Positions 48,874 through 57,889 of a stretch of 57,889 nt of DNA are shown one piece after another; position 1 is the stretch's first letter, and every line of letters starts with the position of its first letter. Where the stretch lies: NCBI GenBank assembly GCA_030652345.1, contig JAUSAU010000057.1:1-57889 (forward strand), given 5' to 3'. Under the pieces are notes generated by a model. That model saw only the letters and a list, made by a program, of their open reading frames with translations, was not told the DNA's origin and did no database searches. This DNA is from Coriobacteriia bacterium. Lineage in GTDB: Bacteria > Actinomycetota > Coriobacteriia > Anaerosomatales > PALSA-660. Position numbers and translations under genes: made by a program.

Positions 48874-50718
48874 CTACGGTCCTCCGACGTACTCGTAGCG
48901 CCCCATCATCTTCCGGCGAGGCAGGTTCATGTCGTAGGTCTCGACCAACGAGAAGCCCAAGGACTGAAGTGATGCGCGCGAGACCTCATCGGAGTAGGTG
49001 AAGAGCGCCGACGCCCGGCCTTCCTTGAAGTACCTCACGAGCGCACGCTCGTACTCACTCTTCGATACGCCGTAGTAGTAGCCGCAGAGCTGTGGGTCCG
49101 ACGTGTTGTAGAACTGCATCGACCATGCGGCGTGGCCCGCGGTGACACGGCCATCGATGACGCTGCCGAGACGGATCAGGGTGTCTCTGTAGGCCGTGGT
49201 CGGGAATCCGTAGACGTACTGCCGATCCGCCCAGACGGATGGCAGGATGAGTGCCGCGATCACGAGCCCCCCCGCGACCAGGCCGGTCCACGGGCGCGAC
49301 GGGACATAGGCGAGTGCAAGCCCGATGACGAGCGCGACGAGGCCCACGCGGCTGAACGCAAGGGACTTGGCCGGGGTGAGATACCAGTCTGCGGGGGTTC
49401 CTGCGATGGCGGTCGCACCGAGGAAGAGGGTCACGACGATCGCGAGCCATGCTCCACCAATGATCAGATGCCTCCGTCTCGACCGGAGCCAGTCCGTGAA
49501 CGGGCGGAATCGGATGAAGGCCACGGCGATCACTATGAAGACGACCGGGGCCACCGTGACGAACTTGCGACCCCAGTAGTCGGACAGGAAGACGCTCTGG
49601 ACCTCGAACATCAGCATTGTCGCGACGATCAGGACGCCTAGGGGCCGGCGGGTCGTCATCGTCCACCAGAGGAAGACGCCGAGCGCGAGCAGGAACAGTA
49701 GCAGCAGCGGCTGATTCAGGCGGAACAGCGTGGACTGAAGGACGTACCACAGGCTCTTCAACGAGATTCCGGCGACTCTGTTCGAGCCACTGTAGGCGCC
49801 GATCCACGTCCGATACCACTCCGGGACCCCCAGCCCGTACATGAGCTTGATGAGACCGAAGTACGCGCCCGTGCTGATCAGGATCCCCGCGGCGAGGGTC
49901 GCTCCATGACGAAGGATCGCCTTCAGGCCGTCGCGCCACACCCAGGCGAGCAGGGCGATGCCAACAGCCGGGATGATGTAGGCGTTGTAGATATACACGA
50001 ACCAGACCGACGCGCCCGCATAGATGCCGAGCGCCAGCGTGGGAAGGAACTTCGAGCGGTCTTCCGGAAGGAATACGCGGTTCGCCGTCAGGCAGAGCAG
50101 GATCGCGACAGCGAGCGTGCGTCCCATCGTCGGTTCAGCCACGCGGGATGCGACAAGGGTCGAGAACTCCACGAGCATGAAGACCGCGACCGCTGCCGTG
50201 ATCAACAGAGGTCCTCGTCCTCCCGAAGCGCCTTCGCCCCGAGCGTCTCGCGCGAGCGCACGGACCGTGAGGAGGGTCGCGAAGAACATGCCGAGCCCCA
50301 TGAGCACCGCGCCCATCCGCAGGCCGTAGTAGTTGGGGCCCCACACACTCAGGGTCCCCCAACCCACGACGTTGTCCAGCATGTTCATCGGCCAGCCGTA
50401 CAGCGGTGTGTACGGTGCCGAGCGGAAGGTCCATGTGCCGTGCCGGAACAGGTTGATGGCCGGCATGAGGTAGGAATACTCATCGATCGATGAGTAGTGG
50501 GCGACGTGCCATCGTGGCTGATCGATGTCCAGCAAGTAGACCCGCGACGCCAGGTAGGACACCCCGGCGGCAACGAACAGCAGCGCACCGAGCACGCGTG
50601 ATGAGACGGTCGCGCGCCGCGAGGGTGTCGCGGAGTCCTCGCGTCGTTGCGCCGCGCCCTCCGCCTCGTGAGGTGAGGCGGCCGTATCGTCGGCGCCGAG
50701 GTTCTCTATGCTGGCCAT
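48874..50718 (-). CDS. polytopic membrane glycosyltransferase-like (GT-C) protein
   Basis: 614 residues with about 12 helices. Helix 1 (VLGALLFVAAGVSYLASRVYLL) is followed by an acidic external loop with SSIDEYSYLMPAINLFRHGTWTF, the place where GT-C enzymes hold their catalytic Asp/Glu, and a C-terminal soluble domain with YYYGVSKSEYERAL. This topology fits polyprenyl-phosphate sugar transferases of the PMT/ArnT class, though the specific family is not clear. The ATG at 50718 follows GGAG closely; upstream in-frame codons lack support. Confidence 0.75.
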   Translation of the reverse strand: MASIENLGADDTAASPHEAEGAAQRREDSATPSRRATVSSRVLGALLFVAAGVSYLASRVYLLDIDQPRWHVAHYSSIDEYSYLMPAINLFRHGTWTFRSAPYTPLYGWPMNMLDNVVGWGTLSVWGPNYYGLRMGAVLMGLGMFFATLLTVRALARDARGEGASGGRGPLLITAAVAVFMLVEFSTLVASRVAEPTMGRTLAVAILLCLTANRVFLPEDRSKFLPTLALGIYAGASVWFVYIYNAYIIPAVGIALLAWVWRDGLKAILRHGATLAAGILISTGAYFGLIKLMYGLGVPEWYRTWIGAYSGSNRVAGISLKSLWYVLQSTLFRLNQPLLLLFLLALGVFLWWTMTTRRPLGVLIVATMLMFEVQSVFLSDYWGRKFVTVAPVVFIVIAVAFIRFRPFTDWLRSRRRHLIIGGAWLAIVVTLFLGATAIAGTPADWYLTPAKSLAFSRVGLVALVIGLALAYVPSRPWTGLVAGGLVIAALILPSVWADRQYVYGFPTTAYRDTLIRLGSVIDGRVTAGHAAWSMQFYNTSDPQLCGYYYGVSKSEYERALVRYFKEGRASALFTYSDEVSRASLQSLGFSLVETYDMNLPRRKMMGRYEYVGGP

Positions 50719-50848
50719 GCTCTCCAAACGGGTCTGAGATGTGGGATGGGCCGGGGCCGGTCGCGATGGTTTCGGCACTTCTCCGGCGGATGCTCAGGAT
50801 ACATCAGTCTCAGGGTGCCACGACCCGCCTGAAGGACCTCGCCGGCCG

Positions 50849-52051
50849 CTAGCAGCCCGCCGGTGCCAGCCGCTTCTCGAGCGCCGGGAACGCGGTCAGG
50901 ACCATGTCGACCAAGGCGTCTGTCGGGCGCGTAAGCGCGTCGGTCACCGGGATCCCCAGTTCGAACTGATAGAGCGTGATGGCTGCGGTGACCTCAGCGT
51001 CGGTCATGTTCTCGTGGTTGATCGTCAGTCCGATGACTCGCGTATCGGCGAAGGTCTGGATGAGGTTGATCTCGCTGGCCGCGGTCGGCATGGGGACGTC
51101 GGCGAAGTCGCCGAGCCAGCGTCGCGCCGGGGCGTGCTGCAGGATGACCGCGTCGGGGCGGCTGCCGCGAAGGATGAACGTGGAGGTGAGGTAGGCGGGG
51201 TGGCTCAGGGCGCCCTGCCCCTCGACCACGATCACGTCGGGATGCTCGCGTTCGAACGCCTCGACCACGGTGGCCTCGAGCTCTCCGGAAGCGAACTGGC
51301 AGGGGATCGCGTCGAGCGCCACGCCGTAGCGGGCGCCCTGGATGAGCCCGGTCTGCCCCGTGCCGACGAGTACGGCTTTGATCCCGCGTTCGTTGAGCGC
51401 ACGGACCAGTACGGTCGCGGTCGTGCGCTTGCCGATCGCGCCATCGGTGCCCAGGACGGCGATACGCGGGCAGGTCACCGTCGAGATGTGGCCGCTGAAC
51501 ATGCGCAGGTTCTTCTTGTCGCGCGGGCGACGCACGTCGAGGATCGTCACGTGGTGCGCGAGCGCGGCGGCCGCGAACTCCGGGTCGTCATTGAGGAACT
51601 CGTGCAGTCCGTTGACGATGTGCATTCCGAGCCCGATCGCCTCGAGCACGAGGCGGCGTTCGCGCGGCGAGAGCATGCCGCTGGCGGGCGCCACACCGAA
51701 GATGAAGTAGTGGGGGACGTGCCCGGCGTGGTCGATGGCCGCGGCGAGACTCGCGGTGATCGGGATGCCGTTGGGCGCATCACCGAGCACTTCGCCCGTG
51801 TCCAGCCCGGCTTGCCGGCTGTCGATGACCGACAGGATCTCGTAGCGCTCGGAGTGACGCACGAGCCCGTTGGCGGTCTTGCCGTCCGGCGCGCCGAAGT
51901 TCGCCTCGCAGTAGACCACTGCGGTGGGGCGAGCGGGGACGGGATCGGGAAGCCGGTCACTCGCGGCGAGCGCGGGAGCGATCTTGAGAGCGACACGTTC
52001 GAGTCTCGAGCTACGCGGACTCGACGGTTCGGGGGTGGGGACTGTGGACAT
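50849..52051 (-). CDS. DUF1611 (DgcN-like) family protein
   Basis: 400 residues: an N-terminal domain with AVVYCEANFGAPDGKTANGLVRHSERYEI and a C-terminal P-loop domain (IAVLGTDGAIGKRTTATVLVRAL, VIVVEGQGALSHPAY). DUF1611 proteins include DgcN, reported to act in D-glutamate metabolism; whether this one does is unknown. No DgcA-type racemase is adjacent, although a partner often is. The gene has GAGGAG upstream of its ATG. A damaged copy of its 3' part lies 2.1 kb away. Confidence 0.88.
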   Translation of the reverse strand: MSTVPTPEPSSPRSSRLERVALKIAPALAASDRLPDPVPARPTAVVYCEANFGAPDGKTANGLVRHSERYEILSVIDSRQAGLDTGEVLGDAPNGIPITASLAAAIDHAGHVPHYFIFGVAPASGMLSPRERRLVLEAIGLGMHIVNGLHEFLNDDPEFAAAALAHHVTILDVRRPRDKKNLRMFSGHISTVTCPRIAVLGTDGAIGKRTTATVLVRALNERGIKAVLVGTGQTGLIQGARYGVALDAIPCQFASGELEATVVEAFEREHPDVIVVEGQGALSHPAYLTSTFILRGSRPDAVILQHAPARRWLGDFADVPMPTAASEINLIQTFADTRVIGLTINHENMTDAEVTAAITLYQFELGIPVTDALTRPTDALVDMVLTAFPALEKRLAPAGC

Positions 52052-52203
52052 GGCACTCCTCAGCGAGGCTGCGCTGCCCTGATTCCAGAGTTGATCTAGC
52101 GTTGCGCTGATGCGCGTTCATGGGATGGATAGTCGGACGACCGCCCGACCCTGCCGACATCGGCATCGTGTGGAGTATACGCGCGTTCGGGGGTCTCCGC
52201 CGT

Positions 52204-52209
52204 TATGCT
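52204..52209 (+). promoter_or_regulatory. candidate -10 element TATGCT
   Basis: TATGCT 37 bases before the DUF454 ATG; the same hexamer precedes the AIM24 gene. Weak -35. Confidence 0.35.
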
Positions 52210-52245
52210 GGTGTTCGAGACGTATCGACAGACGGGGGAGTACGC

Positions 52246-52686
52246 ATGGGCGACGTGGTCCCGGAGGCGGTCGCAGAGGTGGTCCCGGACGTGCGCGAAT
52301 ACCACCCCAGCCGGATCCCGCGGCCGCTGTTGCTCGGGCTCGGATGGACGTGCGTCGTGCTCGGTTTCATCGGTGTGTTCATCCCGGGCATGCCGACGAC
52401 GACGTTCCTACTCGTCGCCGCGTGGTGCTTCTACCGCAGCAGCGAGCGGGCGCACACGTGGCTCATGGAGCACCGGATCCTCGGCCCGTACGTACGCGAT
52501 TTCCTTTCCGGCAAGGGCATGCCGCTCAAGTCGAAGGTCATCGCGCTATCGATGATGTGGCTGACGTGCGGAAGCGCCGCGCTCTTCTTCGTCCCGGTGC
52601 TGTGGGCCAAGGTGGCGGTGCTCTCGTGCGCGGTGATCGGCACCGTCGCGATCCTGCGCGTGCCTACCGCGGCGACGACCGAGTAG
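52246..52686 (+). CDS. DUF454 (YbaN-like) inner-membrane protein
   Basis: 146 residues with three to four helices and the family core LGLGWTCVVLGFIGVFIPGMPTTTFLLVAAWCFYRSSERAHTWLMEHRILGPYVRDF. DUF454 proteins are small bacterial membrane proteins of unknown role. ATG at 52246 follows GGGGGAG by five bases; upstream in-frame codons belong to the divergent gap. Confidence 0.9.
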   Translation: MGDVVPEAVAEVVPDVREYHPSRIPRPLLLGLGWTCVVLGFIGVFIPGMPTTTFLLVAAWCFYRSSERAHTWLMEHRILGPYVRDFLSGKGMPLKSKVIALSMMWLTCGSAALFFVPVLWAKVAVLSCAVIGTVAILRVPTAATTE

Positions 52687-52769
52687 CCGTCCGCCCCGTC
52701 CGTCCTCGCACCTTCGCGCTCAAATGGGTATGAGCAGATGAAGTGGGACATCTGTGGGGGAGGGGCACC

Positions 52770-53246
52770 ATGAGAAGCACACGCGCACTGTTGATCCTGT
52801 TCGTCTGCATCGTGCTGGTGGTTCCGGCGATGACCGGTTGCAGTCTGCTGGCGCCGAAGACCGAGCCGGCCGCGCCGGCGGCACCCGCTGCGACACCTCC
52901 GGCCGCCACGGCGGACGCTCCGTTCACCGTCGGGCAGAGCGTCGCGGCGGTCTGGAGCGACGGCAGCTACTACCTCGCCAACGTCCAGAAGGTCGAAGGC
53001 GACCAGGTCACCGTGAAATACGTGGATGACAGCAGCACGAAGGTCGTTCCGGCCACCGACGTCGTCGCGATCGAGAAGGGCAAGGTCTGGGCGACCGGCT
53101 CCGACGTGCTCGCCGTGTGGTCGTCGGGCCGCTTCTACCAGGGTCTGATCACCGAGGCCGAAGACGGCGGCAACTACACCGTGAAGTGGAAGGACGGCAG
53201 CGCGCCGTCCAAGGTCACCGCGGACAAGATCATCTCGATCCCATAA
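52770..53246 (+). CDS. lipoprotein with two Tudor/agenet-like repeats
   Basis: 158 residues: signal peptide with lipobox AMTGC, a Pro/Ala linker, then two copies of a 50-residue beta unit: FTVGQSVAAVWSDGSYYLANVQKVEGD and ATGSDVLAVWSSGRFYQGLITEAEDG, each ending in a VTVKY/YTVKW..DGS strand. The repeat looks like the agenet/Tudor fold of chromatin proteins, on the cell surface here. Function unknown. Strong GGGGGAGGGG ribosome site. Confidence 0.75.
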   Translation: MRSTRALLILFVCIVLVVPAMTGCSLLAPKTEPAAPAAPAATPPAATADAPFTVGQSVAAVWSDGSYYLANVQKVEGDQVTVKYVDDSSTKVVPATDVVAIEKGKVWATGSDVLAVWSSGRFYQGLITEAEDGGNYTVKWKDGSAPSKVTADKIISIP

Positions 53247-53259
53247 GCGCCCCCGGAAC

Positions 53260-53302
53260 GAGGGCCCGGAGTGCCGGTCGGCCGCCGATGCTCCGGGTCC
53301 TC
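53260..53302. terminator. terminator between convergent genes
   Basis: Twelve-base-pair stem GAGGGCCCGGAG (53260-53271) with CTCCGGGTCCTC (53291-53302), one G-U pair, 19-base loop, between the Tudor-like lipoprotein and hutI. Confidence 0.65.
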
Positions 53303-53316
53303 GGCACGCCCGGGCT

Positions 53317-54518
53317 CTACCAGCCGCGCGCTGCGATCCGCACCCCGGCCCGCCACGTCTCGGTCACGAGCGGCGAGCCCGGGCGGTAGGCGATGTGCGT
53401 GTAGGACGGCGCGTCGAGCACGGCGAAGTCCGCGCGCGCGCCGGGGTTCAGGCGCCCGATGTCGTCGCGCCGCAGCGCCTTCGCGCCGCCCGCGGTGGCC
53501 GCGAGCAGCGCCTGCGCAGGCATCATCCGCATGTCACGCACGGCGAGCGCGATCATGAGCGGCATCGAGGTCACGAACGACGTCCCCGGGTTGCAGTCGG
53601 TGGCGAGCGCCACGGTCACGCCCGCTTCGAGCAGGCGGCGCGCGTCCGGGTAGGGCGAGCGTGTGCCGAACTCCGCACCGGGAAGCAGCGTCGCGACCGT
53701 CGTTGAGGCGGCGAGCGCCTCGACGTCCGCGTCGGTGAGGTGCGTGCAGTGGTCCACGCTCGCCGCGTCGAACTCGACCGCGATCGCGACACCCGGGCCG
53801 TCGCCGAGCTGGTTGCCGTGGAGGCGCGGCATGAGTCCGGCCGCCACTCCCGCACTCAGCACACGGCGCGTCTCGTCCGCGTCGAACGCGCCGGTGTCGC
53901 AGAAGACGTCGATCCAGCGCGCGAGCGGCGCGCAAGCCGTCAGCATCTCGCCGCATACGAGCTCCACGTACGCGTCGCGCTTCCCGGCGAACTCCGGCGG
54001 GACGACGTGCGCGCCGAGGAACGTGGTCTCGTCGGTCAGCTCGCCGGCGAGACGGAGCAAGCGCGCCTCGGTCTCGACGTCGAGCCCGTAGCCGCTCTTG
54101 ATCTCGATGGTGGTCGTGCCCGAGCCGGCCATCTCGCGCGCGAGCGCACGCGCGGTCGCGCGAAGGCGCGTGTCGCTCGCCGCGCGCGTGGCAGCCACGG
54201 TCGTCGCGATGCCGCCGCCGGTGTAGGGCTCGCCGGCCATGCGCGCGGTGAACTCGCCCGCGCGGTCGCCGTCGAAGACAAGGTGCGTGTGGCTGTCCAC
54301 GAAGCCGGGGACCACCGCGCGCCCGCCGAAGTCGAGGCGGGCGTCGGCGCCTGCGGGCGCATCCGCCGCGGTGCCCACCCAGGTCACCACGCCGTCCTCC
54401 ACGAGCATCGCCGCGCCGCGGACGATCCCGAGTGCGCGGACGTCGGCGGTGTCGGAGGCGCTGCCGAGCCCCGCGTCGTTGGTGACGAGCTCGCCGATCC
54501 CGACGATCAGCGTGGCGC

Positions 54519-54522
<4 letters not shown>
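53317..54522 (-). CDS. hutI: imidazolonepropionase
   Basis: 401 residues. Amidohydrolase superfamily: metal-binding [12 protein letters not shown] (HxH), [30 protein letters not shown] and [10 protein letters not shown] (final Asp). It opens the imidazolone ring to give N-formimino-L-glutamate, the third step of histidine breakdown. The start ATG overlaps the hutU stop by four bases. Last gene of the hut operon; hutG or equivalent is not in the window. Confidence 0.95.
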
Positions 54523-56195
<1,673 letters not shown>

Positions 56196-56258
56196 CTTCG
56201 TGACTCCTTCGCGGAATCGGGGCGGGTTTGGGTGTGTGGCGGGCGGGCGGGGGCGGGG

Positions 56259-57803
56259 CTACTCCAGCGGGCCGACGACGGACTCGGCGGCAGCGATGAC
56301 GCGGCCGTCGCAGACGAGCACGCGGACGGCCTCGATCTCGGGAGCGAGGTAGCGGTCGGGGCCGGCGCCCGCGACGAACTCGCGCACGAGCGCCTCCACG
56401 CCGCCGGTGCCGGCGGCCGAGGTGAGCGGGCGGCGCAGGTCGAGCGCGCGAACGGCGGTGAGCAGCTCGATGGCGAGCACGCGCTGGAGCCCGTCGACCG
56501 AGCGGCGCAGCTTGCGGGCGGCGTGCCAGCCCATCGAGACGTGGTCCTCCTGCATCGCCGAGGACGGGATCGAGTCCACGCTCGCGGGCGCGGCGAGGCG
56601 CTTGAGTTCGCTCACGATGCCGGCGGCGGTGTACTGGGCGATCATGTGGCCGGAGTCCACGCCCGGGTCGCCGGCGAGGAACGGCGGCAGGCCCTGGGAG
56701 CGGTGCGTGTCGAGCATGCGGTCGCAGCGGCGCTCGGAGATCGACGCGAGGTCGGCGGCGACGATGGCGAGGAAGTCGAGCACGTAGCCGACCGGCGCGC
56801 CGTGGAAGTTGCCGTTCGACTCGATGCGGCCGTCGGGCAGCACGACCGGGTTGTCGATCGCCGAGGCCAGCTCGCGCAGGGCGACGGTCTCGGCGTGGTC
56901 GATCGTGTCGCGCACGGCGCCGGCGACCTGGGGCGCGCAGCGCAGCGAGTAGGCGTCCTGGACGCGCGAGTCCTCGGTGCGGTGCGAGGCGACGATCGGC
57001 GAGCCTGCGAGCACACGCGCCATGTTGCGCGCGGAGGCGGCCTGGCCGGGGTGCGGGCGCAGCGCCATGAGCTCGGGGTCGAGTGCGGTGTCGGTGCCGA
57101 GCAGCGCCTCGATGGTCATCGCGGCCGTGATGTCGGCGACCTTCGCGGCCGCGCGCAGGTCGGTGATGGCGAGCGCGAGTGTGCCGAGCATTCCGTCGGT
57201 GCCGTTGATGAGCGCGAGGCCTTCCTTCTCCTCGAGTTCGACGGCGGTGAGGCCGGCCGCGGCCAGCGTGTCGGCCGTAGGCAGGCGCGTGCCGGCAGCG
57301 TCGAAGACCTCGCCCTCGCCGATGAGCGCGAGCGCGCAGTGCGACAGCGGCGCGAGATCGCCCGAGCAGCCGAGCGACCCGTACTCCGGCACGCACGGCG
57401 TGATGTGCGCGTTGAGCAGCGCGGCGTAGGCGGCCGCGGTGGACGGCCGGATGCCGGTGCGGCCGGTGCACATCGTGGAGAGCCGCAGCAGCATGAGCGC
57501 GCGAACGACCTCGGTCTCGACGCACGGACCGGAGCCCGCCGCGTGCGAGCGGACGAGTGAGCGCTGCAGCTGGTGGCGCTTGGCGGGTTCTATATAGGTG
57601 GTGGCCAGCGCGCCGAAGCCGGTCGACACGCCGTAGACTGGCCGGCCGGAGCTGGCGAGCGTGTCGACGTGGGCGCGCGAGGCGGCCATCGCGGCCAGCG
57701 CGTCGGCAGCGATCTCGACGGGCGCGCCGGCGCGTGCGACGGCGACGACCTCGGCGATCGAGACCGGGCCCGTGCCGAGAAGGACGGTGGGAGTGCCGGG
57801 CAT
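56259..57803 (-). CDS. hutH: histidine ammonia-lyase
   Basis: 514 residues. Family features: VYGVSTGFGALATTYI, LLRLSTMCTGRTGIRP, active-site loop YGSLGCSGDLAPLSHCAL, and QEDHVSMGWHAARKL. The MIO cofactor forms from three residues that are ASG in most family members; here they are CSG, a rarer variant that may still cyclise. It removes ammonia from histidine to give urocanate, the first step. GAGAGG is seven bases before the ATG. First gene of hutH-hutU-hutI as far as the window shows. Confidence 0.95.
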   Translation of the reverse strand: MPGTPTVLLGTGPVSIAEVVAVARAGAPVEIAADALAAMAASRAHVDTLASSGRPVYGVSTGFGALATTYIEPAKRHQLQRSLVRSHAAGSGPCVETEVVRALMLLRLSTMCTGRTGIRPSTAAAYAALLNAHITPCVPEYGSLGCSGDLAPLSHCALALIGEGEVFDAAGTRLPTADTLAAAGLTAVELEEKEGLALINGTDGMLGTLALAITDLRAAAKVADITAAMTIEALLGTDTALDPELMALRPHPGQAASARNMARVLAGSPIVASHRTEDSRVQDAYSLRCAPQVAGAVRDTIDHAETVALRELASAIDNPVVLPDGRIESNGNFHGAPVGYVLDFLAIVAADLASISERRCDRMLDTHRSQGLPPFLAGDPGVDSGHMIAQYTAAGIVSELKRLAAPASVDSIPSSAMQEDHVSMGWHAARKLRRSVDGLQRVLAIELLTAVRALDLRRPLTSAAGTGGVEALVREFVAGAGPDRYLAPEIEAVRVLVCDGRVIAAAESVVGPLE

Positions 57804-57889
57804 GGCGGTGCCTCTCAGGTCAGGGAGCGCGACGGGCCTCGGGGAAGGCCCACAGAGGAGTATCTCCGTTTCGGGGGTTGGGGCATACG

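Overview
The window is very GC-rich and densely packed, with GTG starts, many 4-base ATGA/GTGA overlaps, a bacterial V/A-type ATPase, a type IV pilus operon and an in-frame UGA read as selenocysteine. Together these suggest an anaerobic or facultative actinobacterium of the Coriobacteriia/Anaerosomatales kind. That placement is inferred from gene content and style, not from a marker gene.

Layout. 1-2.6 kb: end of a V-type ATPase operon (A C-terminus, B, a small two-helix membrane protein, D). 2.7-12.1 kb (minus): a six-gene operon running from a 1389-residue hybrid histidine kinase through an HPt protein to a pilus-extension-type ATPase fused to a receiver domain at each end, then a zinc-ribbon membrane protein and two tandem pilins whose heads carry a beta-sandwich-like domain. 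12.5-16.6 kb (minus): the TldE/TldD pair and an NlpC/P60 peptidoglycan hydrolase. 16.9-22.6 kb (plus): a NarL-type two-component system followed by a MacAB-like exporter; then an AIM24 protein. 23.4-32.6 kb (minus): an osmoprotectant ABC transporter with a good promoter, running with almost no gaps into a DUF169 protein, a CocE-type hydrolase and a PocR-domain histidine kinase.

33-42 kb is the most island-like part. A Sec-secreted small protein heads an operon of three membrane proteins and an ABC ATPase. An opposing operon encodes a secreted repeat protein, a secreted protein with a possible permuted papain-like fold, and a membrane protein. A PadR regulator with its own ABC/FtsX transporter completes the set. 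The three promoters share -10-overlapping inverted-repeat motifs, so the locus looks like one PadR regulon, perhaps a secreted effector (bacteriocin-like) system with self-protection.

42.1 kb: an initiator tRNA gene with promoter and terminator, then an ATP-grasp protein. 43.6-45.4 kb: an operon behind a CsoR/CstR-type operator with a methyltransferase, a NifX-like protein, an unannotated thioredoxin-like selenoprotein (CGU motif plus a SECIS-like hairpin with a GGUCU loop) and a rhodanese. 45.4-53.2 kb: envelope and housekeeping genes (RlpA-like barrel protein, PIG-L deacetylase, lipoproteins, GT-C-like membrane protein, DUF1611/DgcN-like protein, DUF454) and a decayed duplicate of the end of the DUF1611 gene. 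53.3-57.8 kb (minus): histidine degradation hutH-hutU-hutI, where HutH has CSG instead of ASG at the MIO site.
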